From Bisporella sp. PMI_857 (Eukaryota > Ascomycota > Leotiomycetes > Helotiales > Helotiaceae): a stretch of DNA of 64,000 bases. A program made the position numbers and the translations under genes. The notes below the pieces were generated by a model, which was not told the DNA's origin, did not search any database, and saw only the letters and a program-made list of their open reading frames with translations. Below, piece after piece: positions 23,485-34,782 of the stretch. Within the stretch, counting starts at the first letter, position 1. Every line of letters starts with the position of its first letter. Location of the stretch: positions 124,001 through 188,000 of the forward strand of contig JAJSPD010000076.1 of the NCBI GenBank assembly GCA_021307315.1, written 5' to 3'.

Positions 23485-24237
23485 CTATAACTTCCACCGC
23501 TGGGCCATCATGATCCCCTCAGCCAACGTCCCAACCCTTGCATCAATCGCATACCCCTCGCCCTCCAGCCTCCTACACTCGTCCCACAGCCCGCGCAACG
23601 GCACCGTAAAAACCTCGATGAACTCATTCTCCTCCAGCTCGGGCTTGAGGTCCCGGTTCCTCGGGTCCGCCATGTCGATCTCCACGCGCACCATCCTCAG
23701 GTTGGTATCGCAGAACCCGGGATCGTTCCACATGACCGGGCTGCGCTCGCTCGCCGCGCCAACGTACCCCGTCTCCTCCCGCAGCTCCCGCACCGCCGCG
23801 TCCTCGGCGCTCTCCCCGCCGTCCACCAAGCCCGCGGGCACCTCGATGCATACCTTGCCGACGGGCGGCCGGTACTGCTTCTGCAGGATGATTTCGGGCC
23901 CGCTGGGCTTCTCGAGGATGGCCACGATGCCGACGCCATCTATGTCTGAGCCCTGGGGGCGCGTGGTGCGGGATGCATGCTCCCAGGTTCGGGTCGTTTG
24001 GTGGGGATCTTTGTATGTCGTTCTATCGTGCAAGTGTCAGCGATATCCGTCTTTACTTTCTTGATACCTGTTCATCCTTCCGCGCGATATAGAAACGGAC
24101 TTACAAGATGAGCTTCGTCCACTTCGCGTCTTTGTTTTCCTGTCGAATCGAAGGTTAGCTTTGTAAAGGATTATTTAAAGAGGGGCATATCACACCAAAG
24201 GCTCCGTCTTCAAGATCTCCTGGTCACCCGTTGACAT
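23485..24237 (-). CDS. YSA1: ADP-ribose pyrophosphatase (Nudix, YSA1 type)
   Basis: Exons 24237-24196 (14 codons), 24139-24105 (35 nt) and 24022-23485 give 204 residues, near the length of yeast Ysa1. The Nudix box is perfect: GLVDGGESAEDAAVRELREETGY at residues 90-112, preceded by IILQKQYRPPVGKVCIEVPAG. Splicing yields KWTKLILTTYKDP, the family's N-terminal strand. The enzyme hydrolyses ADP-ribose (and related ADP-sugars) to AMP and ribose 5-phosphate. Intron 1 has a non-optimal GTGTGA donor. The third position of many codons is G/C-rich, unlike the neighbouring Nudix gene. Confidence 0.92.
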
Positions 24238-25291
24238 TATGATTTCCGGTGAATATTTAATCTATTAATCATCAAAATATTAAATACGCCCAGCAGAACG
24301 ATTTTCATCAGAGAAACGAGATCTAAAATATTTTTATAAGGAAAACAAAAGAAAAGAAAAGACGGCTCGGTGAGCTGGCAGTTAAATCAGCCTTGCGCCA
24401 GCCCCCTCACAAGGCGGCACGGCAGGGGAACTAATGGCATGGATGTCATGATAATCGGCGCATCATGACATGAACTTGGCAGGGGAGTCACTTCAACATA
24501 GCATCCGTTCATGCATCTGCTCTCTTCTGCATGTGAATGTAACATCATGTAACTCCCATTCCTTTGTGTTGTTACCCTGAGTTCGTAAATTAGCTGCCAG
24601 CCTATATCACAAGAACGCTAGTCAATCTCTTTTGTTGTCCTTGCAAGCTTCGCAAACATTTTACTATTTATCAGGCATTCGTGGCTCTCTTGCACTTTCA
24701 TATGCTTTCTTTATGCGTAAACATTCATTGGATCATTTTTTCAGGTGCATATATTTTCCTCTGAACAGCATGTCTTCTTGTAGTTTTATTGGTGCACTAT
24801 ATTTTTATGAGACATTCCAATCTTGTGTTTTTCACAGTCGCTGCTTTCTCGATGGGGGGTTTGAATGAATTATTAGTTCTTGAACATATAGTCGTCATGT
24901 TTATGATGGGTCAGTCGTTATTCTGCGGAGCCTGTCAATGCGTCATGAACAATGAGACATTCAAGAGGCACGTTCCAAGAAAACAATTTGATTTTCACGT
25001 ATCCCGCCAATGTATTAAAGTTCATGAGACATTTGGAAGAGCATCTATTTGGAAGAAAACCTTGTATTATCATTATCATTATCAACTAAAATACTAGGTC
25101 CTTTTTCTTCCCATTCCATTATGTACCCATTTCCTACCAGTTGTTAGCAGCTATGATCAAGATAATGTATAACAATGGGTTAGCGACTTAAAACTTACAT
25201 TTCCATTGCAAGTATCTATTCCCAAATTCCCATATCCCTAAGCTCTTCCCCACTTTCCTTGATATGTGAGTCACTCTGACTGATGGTTTAC
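24238..25291. other. Intergenic, nothing recognised
   Basis: A 1.05-kb gap between the YSA1 start and the stop of the next leftward gene. It should contain the YSA1 promoter. The overlapping frames at 24632 and 24789 look like chance. Confidence 0.4.
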
Positions 25292-25949
25292 CTAGTTCCA
25301 GCGCGGCTTATAGAGTGATGCACCAGGGTTGGCCATGGCATTGCGGTTCATCATAGAGTAATGGCGCAGGTATCCAGGGCGGTAGTAATAGCGATACTGT
25401 TGTTGTGCAGGAGCATCAACTAGAGGAGCCAACAAAGTGAGAACGCACTTATGTGCTTGTTGCTCCAGCTTTCCATCCCCAGCGCTCAACTCCTCATCCT
25501 CCCTTCCCACATCAGCCTGCTTATTGTTGTCCTTTAGGATCGTAGAAAGTTCCTCCGGAGTGACATCCTCCTCAACCGCACTGCCATATCCACTGTCCCC
25601 AGTATCAGCTCGCTTTGGTATACCCTTCGATATCTTCTCAGTGGTAACCGCAATGGCACCGATAGCAGGGAGGTGTGGGGTAGGAGGCGGAGTGTTGGCT
25701 GCAGAAAGGCTGGAAGCTGGAGTGTTGTAGGGAGTGCCTTGCGGGGTATCTGGGAGTAATGCGACAGGAAGGGAAAAGCGAGCGCCAAGCTGCTCTGCAA
25801 CACTGTTGGACAGTCAGGAAACGCTATCGCATTGCAAACACAGGCGCATGCATATAAGCAGCGCCATCCAGCATGCGGCATTCAGTATCTTACCTGGCAA
25901 TAGCAATGTGCGCAGTATCTTTGACTTCTGCGGTCTGCACGTCGGCCAT
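25292..25949 (-). CDS. Conserved-looking small protein, unknown
   Basis: Two exons, 25949-25894 and 25802-25292, joined through a GTAAGA...CAG intron (AG+T makes Ser), give 188 residues: MADVQTAEVKDTAHIAIASV, then AEQLGARFSLPVALLPDTPQ. A Pro/Thr-rich middle and an acidic part (TGDSGYGSAVEEDVTPEELS) follow, and then a Tyr/Arg-rich tail QQQYRYYYRPGYLRHYSMMN. There is no signal peptide or membrane segment. The clean splice junction and start codon make it a real gene; I know no family for it. Probably soluble and largely disordered. Confidence 0.65.
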
Positions 25950-27726
25950 TTTAGAGAGTATTGGAAGGCGCTGATTGGAGTAATGTGACGATCTTGATGC
26001 GGAGGATCCGTAGATTACTAGAAGACAAAAGATTTGTTTGCGCTGCAAAGAATGCTTGCTGGATTTGATGTTTGATGTCGAGGTTTCATAAACAAACGTG
26101 CTGTGACAGCGCCCGCAAAGTATTTATATTGCGCTGGCTCTAGGCATCATGTCGGAAAAGGAAGCGACGATGTGAATCACCACTACTCAGAAATTACAGC
26201 AGCACGCAGCTGAACATTTATCTGAGTAGAAAGCTGAGCCCTTTATAATACCTCTAGTTTTGTTTAATTCCACCCCGGAACTTCGTATTATTAAAACCTG
26301 CTATTTTGATTGGTTTTTGTAGGGACATGTTTCCTACTTTGAGAGGGTCTGCTCTTTATTTTTAGTCAATATCAGAAATGGGAAGGAAGCATTAGAAGGA
26401 TGGACACCAGCAATTATATCTGATAAGAATGTCAATAAAGTTAAAAAACATGCAGTCTAGTTATTAGCTGTTCGATTTCAGCATATCCAGATTAGTTCGA
26501 TTCCTAATCTAAGATGTGATTTGTCACGCATATGGAACATGTTTGCTTCAAATATGAAATCTTCCTCCGCCTTGCCACTCACCAACTTCAGCTTTATTCG
26601 CATTAATATGTGCAATATAAATCAGTCCGAAGATTCTTTTAGCTAGAAGATTCTTGATACACTTCTGGTTTAGGTCACGACGCAGGTGTATTTCTTGGCG
26701 GCAATTCATTCTAGACTTTCGATATAAAAAAGCTACAAACATCCAGTAGGATTTGTAGATTACTTTGTGTTGTTCAAAATTAAACTTATCATTATTCGGT
26801 AAACTGTGCACTGAGATATCATAATCTATCATAAAGAAGACTTTAGTGTCATCTTGCGTTTTCACCGTTTTCCACGCACTTTAAGCATTACAAACAGCTT
26901 TGAGTACTAAGAACTTTTTCACTTTATAAACTATATATATGTCAGTATCAACGCATTTTAGTCTAGAAGAATCTCTCGGTATCTGCTACCTTTACTTTGT
27001 AAAGCATTAGATTAGACTGCTGAACTTTTACACCAGTCCTTAATAATCTTGCAGCCTCCGTTTTTTCAGCATTACTATCTTTATCATTTTTTAAAGAATT
27101 TGTCTCAGGGTGATAGTTTTTGTCAAGATGTATCCTTCTATGTTGCATCATAGCACTATATTAAACAAATGTTCTCCCTCAAAAGTGACAAAAGAAAAAG
27201 GTCTAGATTCAGCGCTAAAGTGATAACTGACAATACTCCGGATCTAGGTACCGAATTAATATAGCTGATGTTATTTCAATCTGACAGAGATTTTCTACGT
27301 ATCACGGTAGTTATATTCAACAATTGCAACAATTATATACTGTTGAAGGAGTGTTGAATTTATAGAATAGACAATCGATCAAATGTTGATGCTTGTTGTT
27401 ACTATTCTTTATATTGACACAGACAACAGAGAATTCTATTGACAAATCATAGACACTTATTTCTTGCTCCTAAAACAAACGAAATTCTTCGGTTGTTATA
27501 CAAATCCTATCAGCGCAAAGTCAACTCACCTTTAATATTCCGCAGACAATATTTAGCAATTAAGCCCTCAGCCTTGTCCGCACTTCACCTTTATAATAGT
27601 CAAACATTTACCCGCGGAACCTAAAATCACGCGGAATAGCCAGCATAAAAACACCAACGCTACATAATGCAAAGCAGGCCAACAACAGCTAATTCTAGCC
27701 ATACCTTTCTCAATTAACAACTTATC
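25950..27726. other. AT-rich gene-poor stretch
   Basis: About 1.8 kb, AT-rich from roughly 26200. Two minus-strand frames (26548-26865, 26963-27151) are lysine-rich and low-complexity and could be relics of an old element, but carry no motif I recognise. ATTCAACA at about 27316 and TGTTGAAT at about 27352 are inverted copies; a possible LTR edge here was not supported by a target duplication. Confidence 0.4.
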
Positions 27727-29165
27727 ATGCCGATCATAAAGGTAGCCTACCTGCGCTGCTGCAGATGTTGCGAAAGCACTCTCCGCCTTGAGAGCCCGGA
27801 CGCATGTTACGAGTGCGGTCACCTTGAGTGCGAGGACTGCGACGGTTGGGAGCACTGGACGGCTGCCGAGGAACAATTAAGTAACGGCAAGAAGGATGAC
27901 ATCAGAGGTGCGCTTTGCAAGAGCAACGATTCCGGCGAGAAGAATGTTTTTAGGGAGGATGTTCGTCTTAAAGAAAAAGAGAATAACTCGGTGGACAGCG
28001 ATGAATTACTGATGTCAGAATTGACCAAGACTCTGAGGCTTGATAGAGGTACCGCAATAATGCTATATGGCCAGGATAATAAGGAATTGGGCTCGCACAT
28101 AAGGACCGTCGAGGAAATGGTTGAGATCTTTGGAGATCGAGAGAATGGCTTCAAGAGCATCGGAGACTGGGCCAGTCAATTCGAGGTAAGTAAATCTCCC
28201 GGAACATAATGCCATCATTCATGATTTATGAGAGACTTCCCTTACTCAAAACACTGCTTTTAATAACAAAGCTAACTTCTAGTTCTGGTGCACAGAAAAA
28301 TAAAGACCCTTATTGGGTGCGAAGAGGCTCTAAACAAATGGCCAAAGGCGCAACTTTGCTTGCTAAGCTTATTGGTAAATTGATCAAGGTTCCTAGCGTT
28401 GATAACAGCCATCCAATGGGTACCGAAAACTTGGTAAACGGAGCCTCGAACCCTAGAGAAATTAATGATAGCAATGATGGAAACAACACAAAATCCTTTC
28501 AGACCCACCTTGCGCAGAAACTTCACATCAAGCGAAATGCTGTATCAACACCAAATCAATCCAACATAGCAGAGGGACCCCAGAGGCTCAATAAACCTAA
28601 GAATAACCTGGACCGTTTTGAACAATGGACCAATGCAAATGAGGGATCAGAGGGCTATGAACATGCTCTCGATCTGGGACGCCGCCGACAAGAGATCATG
28701 AAATGGCTAGCTAACGTAGAAGCTACGGACGGCAACAATCACACCGATGGCAGTGAGGGTGTTGCGAATAAATTGGAAGAATCTACATTTGATACGACGA
28801 AATTAATCATGGAGATACGAAGAGGTTGGGCGACTATCGAGGAGTGGCTAGATGACGTGGAAATAATGAAGCATCTTGCTAAGAATTACGAGTTCCAGAG
28901 CACCTTCATGGATCTTGGAGAAGATAATTCGTATGGCGCCGATATTGACAGAGAAATCTTAGGGTTTGAGGATACTTCTGAGTCCATTCGGAGCGATCAT
29001 ACTCAAAAACATTGTCTGACGGATGTCACAGAGTGGAATAACGCACGAGAAGGCATGAAGAAGCTCTCGCGTCAAAACTCTGCTGAATCAAATCGCCAAG
29101 GAATTACCGTTAAGTGGATAATTGGACCTGAGAGCACAGATGGATCTGATATTACAAACTTGTAG
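27727..29165 (+). CDS. Unknown protein with Cys-rich N-terminus
   Basis: Exon 1 27727-28185 and exon 2 28296-29165, joined in phase 0 by a GTAAGT...CAG intron (GDWASQFE to KNKDPYWVRR), give 442 residues. The N-terminus holds nine cysteines and a histidine in a CxxCC...CxxCGHxxCxxC arrangement (residues 11-40), a likely zinc site. The rest is acidic and rich in Glu, Asp and Asn with several Trp-containing helices (EEMVEIFGDREN, RRRQEIMKWLANVE, EIRRGWATIEEWLDDVE). No membrane segment or signal. I do not recognise a family; the zinc motif resembles short treble-clef or ribbon sites seen in fungal proteins of unknown role. Confidence 0.62.
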
Positions 29166-29594
29166 GCGAGGGTTATGAGCCTCTCCACCAAAGAAATGGG
29201 GGGATCCGCCTGAGCCACTTGCACGCTTCATTTGTTTCTTGCTGGAGGTACAACAATCCCAACGGGAGCGTTGCTACTTCTAGTGTTGAGAATTGGAACG
29301 GATACGTACGCTTGTAAAGGAGAGGTTAGGCTCGTCTTGGGCGCGCTGGAATAGGGGTAGACCGATTAAGTCTAGTGTACTCGCTTAACGACTACACCCT
29401 AATTTCTATTTCTATCTTTAGTGTTTCATAAATGAAGGATTTTATTCCAGACCCAACACATTATAATTTCAGATAAATGTTTGCCAGAAAAGAAAAGCGC
29501 ACCCTTTGCCTTTTAATCCGTACTGAAAGAAACCATAGCAGCAAAAAGCCGCCGAAAAGTGCAGTACGGATAACGAGAAGTAGCAGGTCGTCAC
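29166..29594. other. Intergenic, nothing recognised
   Basis: 429 bp between tandem genes; it presumably holds the terminator of the previous gene and the promoter of the AlkB-like gene. Confidence 0.4.
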
Positions 29595-30884
29595 ATGACC
29601 ATGGATGACCCAACCAAAGTATAATTCACGACCCTGCATATGCGTGTGCATGTATGCTAATTATACGCAGAAAGAGCATGCACATGACACTCATGCTATG
29701 CCTCCTCAAGTACTTTGTAATGAGTATAAAAAGTATCAAAAAATTGACGATGCTGCCTTGGCAACAGACATGAATATTGTGGATTTCAATCGAGGACTAA
29801 CCGAGGAGCAAAAGGAGAGGATAATTCCCGCTGGAACAATCTCTTCTGCGGTAATTGGTGCTGCTCAAAAAGCGTTCTTAGGACAGAAAAATGATGAAGA
29901 TAGTTCCACGGTTAGTGCTCCGAAGGAATGTACGATATATGAGCATAAAGACTTCGCCGGTAAGTCCAGGCTGTGCCTAAACCATAGCAGAAAGCTTTGA
30001 GATTAACCTTGGTGTCAAAGGATTGAGATTATTCCCGTCTCTGCTGCCGCCAGAATGCCAAGTTATATTTCTAGACAAGCTTCTGCACCGAGAGCTATCA
30101 AACCCACTTCACATAACAAACATCCATCAGGACTACGAGATTCCTTTCCCGCCAACCCAGGAAGGGAACGAGGACCCGGATTCCTTCTTCAAGTATCCCC
30201 AATCCGGGAAGAACCAGATGTTCATGCCCCGAAATCCCCATTCCATTGATAAGCCGCTCAATATGGCGCAGTTTCTACAGAAGAAGCTGAGGTGGCTCAC
30301 TATAGGCAATCAATATAACTGTACATATATCCACGCACCCCAGTGCGCCACTTGGAGGAACCCCTGCGACCGGCAGCTGCTGACATCCTCCAGGGAACAC
30401 CCGCTCTTACCCTACAACCTCGCCAACGCCATTCCCCGCCGACATCGCGCGTCTTGTAACGACCCTCTTCACGTCATCTTTCAACCCCGAATCCGGCGTC
30501 GTGCTCCTCTATTCGACAAAGGACTATATGCCCGTGCACCGGGACGTATCCGAAGAGTGTCAGCGGGGGCTCGCCTCCTTCTCCCTTGGGTGCGACGGGC
30601 TTTTCATCATCGCGCGCGATCGCCATCCCAACGCTGACCCGGACGACGAGGACCGCGAGCAGGAGATGGTTACTATCAGGGTTAGGAGCGGGGATGTGGT
30701 GCAGATGGATGGGGAGACGCGGTGGAGTTGGCATGCGATGCCGAAGGTGATAGCGGGGACCTGTCCGGAATGGTTGGACGAGTGGCCGAAGGTTGGAGGC
30801 GGGCCGAAAGAGTATGAGAAATGGAGGGGTTTCATGAGAGGGAAGAGGTTAAATATTAGTTGTCGTCAGGTGTGGGCTGATTAA
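29595..30884 (+). CDS. ALKBH1: ALKBH1-type 2-oxoglutarate/Fe(II) dioxygenase
   Basis: Four exons: 29595-29618, 29671-29959, 30021-30320 and 30394-30884 (1104 nt, 367 residues). Introns: GTATAA...CAG with CTAAT branch, GTAAGT...AAG and GTACAT...CAG. Splicing the last restores the AlkB stretch LRWLTIGNQYNW. Iron ligands are His253, Asp255 (PVHRDVSEEC) and His318 (SWHAMP); Arg356 and Arg362 (KRLNISCRQ) are the 2-oxoglutarate and substrate arginines of the family. The N-terminal part (NEYKKYQK, IVDFNRGL, EHKDFAGLRLFPSLLPPE) is that of fungal ALKBH1 homologues, which demethylate nucleic acids. The exact reaction (tRNA or DNA) is not decidable here. The tiny first exon is the least certain part; the alternative start is Met at 29698. 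Exon 4 is markedly more GC-rich than exons 1-3. Confidence 0.85.
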
Positions 30885-31566
30885 TAAACCCTCCTCTTCT
30901 ATAGACGTATTAATAGAGCAGAAAATAATCTAGACCGTCTGTTGTCGCAGAGTGAGGCCGGTTCGATGCCACTTTTACTTCGCGGGAGACCTGATTCCAA
31001 GCACATGTAGGATGCATCTGGATTTGAGGGTTCAAAAATTTCCTATTAAATTATACATTTACTCGGGTTTTGCCTCTTTCTGAAATTTACTGCTTTTAAG
31101 CCTTTGATTCCCTGCGAGGGCCTCTGATCAGCAGGCTAGCGCCACTAATACCTAGCTCTCTACCTCTTGACACAACGATATGTCAACTAGGAACTTTCGT
31201 GTTGACTAGACGCTGATGCATCCTGGATATGGCTCAAAGATTTGCGGGTAGCAAGTATGTAATGTAGGCTAATGTGTTGCGACCTTCTGATATCTAATGC
31301 TTAGGAGTTCGTGCTTGGCAGATCCTTGAATAGCATACTGTTGTTTGATTTCAGATCCCTGCCTAGAGGTATTAAATCTCCATCAAGGCATTTAAGTCAG
31401 GCACGATTGGTCACAATCAACTAATCATTTCTTTTGATGTAGAGAACTCCAAGTGAATTGGTTTTACTATAGGATATGAAGATTACACAATCCAGATGTG
31501 TGCCAGCTCCCACGGTCCTACTTGTTTCATTTCAGCATATTTGGCCATGAGATATGCCCAGCCATC
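30885..31566. other. Intergenic, nothing recognised
   Basis: About 680 bp between the convergent AlkB-like gene and the HET pseudogene. A GGTTCGATGCC near 30958 resembles a tRNA B-box but no tRNA can be folded around it. Confidence 0.4.
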
Positions 31567-32313
31567 CTATTCCAAAGGGACGCATTCACTAAGAAATCCG
31601 TACATATCATCGTTCTCTGGTCGCAGAATAACCGGAAGGCGTGCACCATAAAGCAACCACAGCTCATCATCCATATTAACGAACTTAGCTGTGACGAACT
31701 GTCTGCCATCTGCGAGGCTGTATGTCATCAAATACGGCGTATTGATTGATACAGATCTGATCTGCCCACAGTAGAAGCTCCCTCCCAGGATACTTGGTAG
31801 TCCAATATTCATATGCATTTCCAATAGCAAGCTCCAGATTTTCAAAAGCATTGAAAGGCAATCCATCGACCAGGATGACAGCTGTATTTATAGGCGATCC
31901 TGCGCAATATGATAAGGCGCAATAATCTCCATCAACACGAGATAGAGCAACGTTATCAACGAGCTCACAAGCTATGAGTTTCTTGTTAGGATTTGAAAAT
32001 CTGAAGCCGTACTGCGACATGGTAGTTGATATGCTTGATCATTAAATCGAACTGGTTGGCCACTTGGTCCCTTGAGAGCCCACTGTGGGTTGTGTCGTAG
32101 ATGTTGGTCATAATGCATCCGAGGAAATACCCTGAGTAGACGTATTTCTCTTCTATTTGGATCGAGAGGCAAGTACGGAGTTTGAGAGTAGAAGAAACTA
32201 TTTTGAGGAGTATAGAAGTTGTCAAACTCATGCGCGGGTTAATTGGCTAAATCCCTCTTGGCTAGGCGAGAGTTCAGCCCCGGTCTTATGACAAATCGTT
32301 CATTCGAAGACAT
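31567..32313 (-). pseudogene. Broken HET-domain (heterokaryon incompatibility) gene
   Basis: Reading leftward from an ATG at 32313: MSSNERFVIRPGLNSRL then a stop; in another frame FYSQTPYLPLDPNRREIRLL, the typical N-terminal lead of HET proteins; after a frameshift near 32010 the HET core (DGDYCALSYCAGS, FENLELAI, LLLWADQICINQ). At about 31745 the frame shifts again straight into MTYSLADGRQFVTAKFVNMD, ELWLLYGARLPVILR and GFLSECVPLE, the C-terminal end normally lying hundreds of residues after the HET domain. So the middle is deleted and at least three frame breaks remain. Intact HET proteins trigger cell death after non-self fusion; this copy cannot make one. Confidence 0.8.
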
Positions 32314-33494
32314 GGTTTCTTCTCTATGAGGAGCAGCTTGGATATCTCCACATTTTACTGTATTGTAACTTGTGATACATCCTCGAATGCTCCACTAAAG
32401 TGTCCAAAATCTCGAAAATGGCTGAGGATGATAGACGTGAAAAACATACAAAGACTTTGGACGTGGAGAGTAATTGCTTTTTCTCAAGCAAGGCCACATT
32501 TCACACAAACCGGGTGTAGGATCATGACTAAGCTAACCTTGTGTAGCATGATTGGCAAGTTGTCGCTGCGACCACAGCTGATCTAAATCTCAATTATTTC
32601 TTTTGCAACATGACCCTTTATAACCTACAATGCTCATTGTTGTGCTGGTGAGTTTGTGCGTTAGACAAAATAATAAAAGCCCTAGAGCAGTGCTTCTTGA
32701 TCAGAAAAGCGCGCCGCAAAGAACACAGGAGGTTCGATAGTCCGTTACAAGCTGTTCAGCTACGGCTCTTCCAATTCTCGATATCCTCCTTGACCACACC
32801 TGGATCTAGGGTTATTGCAAGTTAAGATTTTTTTTATTAAAAAAAAGGTCGAAGCAGACCTGAACTAGTATGCGATATCGCGTACAACCGCTCGGTGCTG
32901 CCTCATCTAAAGCCATACATCTTCGCTACTTAGTTTGATCTGCTGCTAAGGTACCCTGCGAACCTCCATTTCAGCTGGCACCGAGTCAACCCACATGAAA
33001 GCTGACATAAGCTCTCTCCATATATGTCTGCGTAACATTACGAATTGGCATGTGATTCTATTTCCTGACAGATCCACCACATTTCCACTTCTGCAGAACT
33101 ACAATGCCGACCAGTGGATGTAGTCCACCAATTTGCGCTCACGTGATGTGAATTACCTACATGTATTCACGCTAAGAAACATTAAAAAGATTCTTAGTCG
33201 CCGACCACGTAAGATTTAGTCTCCAATGAAGAGCAATGCTGAAAGACCATGCTGAAATGTGTAGATAAATGGCGTTACGGATGTACGCTGAAGGTATCAT
33301 GTTCTGTGAACAGAAACAAAACCGCATCTTTGAGCAGATAGCTTGGCTGGTGAATGAATACGAAGACATGAACTAAGATATCCAATGCAAAATCGTCTAT
33401 AAGATACGATAATACCCTTACTCTGAGATCGTGTGTCAAGTATCCGACAGTAGCAAACTCCACCAACTTTCAAGATATTCAGCCCAAACTGAAT
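32314..33494. other. Intergenic, upstream of the GH45 gene
   Basis: About 1.2 kb with no supportable gene. It includes an A/T run near 32827 and a CACGTGATGTG site near 33140. The promoter of the endoglucanase gene must lie in its right part. Confidence 0.4.
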
Positions 33495-34424
33495 ATGTTG
33501 CGTCAGCTCTACGTCGCTCTAGCAAGCATGAGTCTCTTTGCCTCGGCCATGGCCGACTCAGGCGTGACGACCCGGTATTGGGACTGCTGCAAACCATCAT
33601 GTGCATGGAACGACAAGGCCCAGGTATCGGAGCCCGTTCGGACGTGCAATAAGCAAGATCGTAAGTTGGCCCTTTGAAGCATGAATATCATGAATCACAG
33701 ACAGTCTACGCAGCTCGAGATTGAGATAACCTGGTCGCTAACGTATTTCCTCCGGATAGAATGGTTCTCGCCTCGCGATCCAAACAGGCAGTCCGCATGC
33801 AACGGCGGCGACGCCTTCACCTGTAGCAACAACAGTCCTTGGGCCGTGAATGATCAGCTGGCATACGGTTTTGCAGCGGCCAAGCTGGTCGGAAAAGGAG
33901 AGAAAGAATGGTGCTGCGCATGCTACGAGTGGGTTTTCCGCATGGCTAGCCCCCTCCTTCGCACTTACCCTCCGCCGGCTCATATCCTATGCTAACAGCG
34001 GAACCACGCTAGACTCACATTCACATCAACCTCGATTAGAGGGAAGAAGATGATCGTGCAGGTCACCAACACGGGAGGCGATCTCAACAACAACCAGTTC
34101 GACCTCGCCATACCAGGCGGTGGCGTGGGCGGATTCCCTCAAGGCGTAAGCTCGCATATCACGTCCACAACTCCCCCTTTTAACAGAATGATTGCTGACC
34201 TCGGGCAGTGCGCTGCGCAGTTCAACAGCGCCTACATGGGCAACGCATACGGCGGGTACACGTCGCGAGACCAATGCAACATCCTGCCCGCAGGGCAATT
34301 CTGCAGCGCGTGCTTCTTCCGCTTCGACTGGTTCCAGAACGCGGATAATCCCGCTGTACACTTCCGCGAGGTTTCGTGCCCACGGGCCATGATTGATCGG
34401 ACTGGATGTGGGAAGTGGAACTAG
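33495..34424 (+). CDS. Glycoside hydrolase family 45 endoglucanase, secreted
   Basis: Four exons: 33495-33660, 33760-33928, 34013-34145 and 34209-34424 (684 nt, 227 residues). A signal peptide ([20 protein letters not shown]) is followed at once by the GH45 signature [16 protein letters not shown]; Asp30 is the catalytic nucleophile-activating base and Asp142 ([14 protein letters not shown]) the proton donor, spaced as in characterised members. The remaining cysteines ([34 protein letters not shown]) fit the disulphide-rich barrel. There is no cellulose-binding module. The enzyme cuts internal beta-1,4-glucan bonds in plant cell walls. Introns are GTAAGT, GTGGGT and GTAAGC types. Intron 3 (63 nt) has no in-frame stop, so its retention would insert 21 residues between GGFPQG and CAAQFN. 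Confidence 0.93.
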
Positions 34425-34782
34425 ATGCCGACTTTGGCTATCGTTAGGTGGCTAATGACTTGAACGCTGCAAAGAAGTGTACCTCCCCGACTTTTCCAGG
34501 CCAATCGGCATGCGCTGCTTGGTAGAGTTCAAGACTATCCATAATTTTCTTAGAACATAGAAAAACGTGAATGATTACGTCACTGCGGCCAATCCCTCAA
34601 TGTTAAATTATTCTCATTTATATTCTATCGCTATCGCATCTTGGCGGTTGAAGCCAGTCAAGTCTCTCTCTAAAATGCCCCTGGCAAATCAACGCCAAAC
34701 TCCATGCTCTGTGATGTTGAAATTTTCATCCGTCCTTATATTCTGTCATTTGTATGTACGAAAGGTGTGTAAAATATACAGA
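34425..34782. other. Convergent gap, GH45 / GCV2
   Basis: 358 bp between two converging stops, presumably both 3' UTRs. No other structure recognised. Confidence 0.45.

Noticed and set aside
23624..23939. Open minus-strand frames within the YSA1 region
   Set aside because: They are shadows of the GC-rich Nudix-coding frame; the Nudix box lies in the other frame.
27316..27360. LTR edge suggested by ATTCAACA ... TGTTGAAT
   Set aside because: No matching far end and no target duplication could be found.
30940..30975. B-box-like GGTTCGATGCC as a tRNA gene
   Set aside because: No A-box or acceptor stem pairing upstream.
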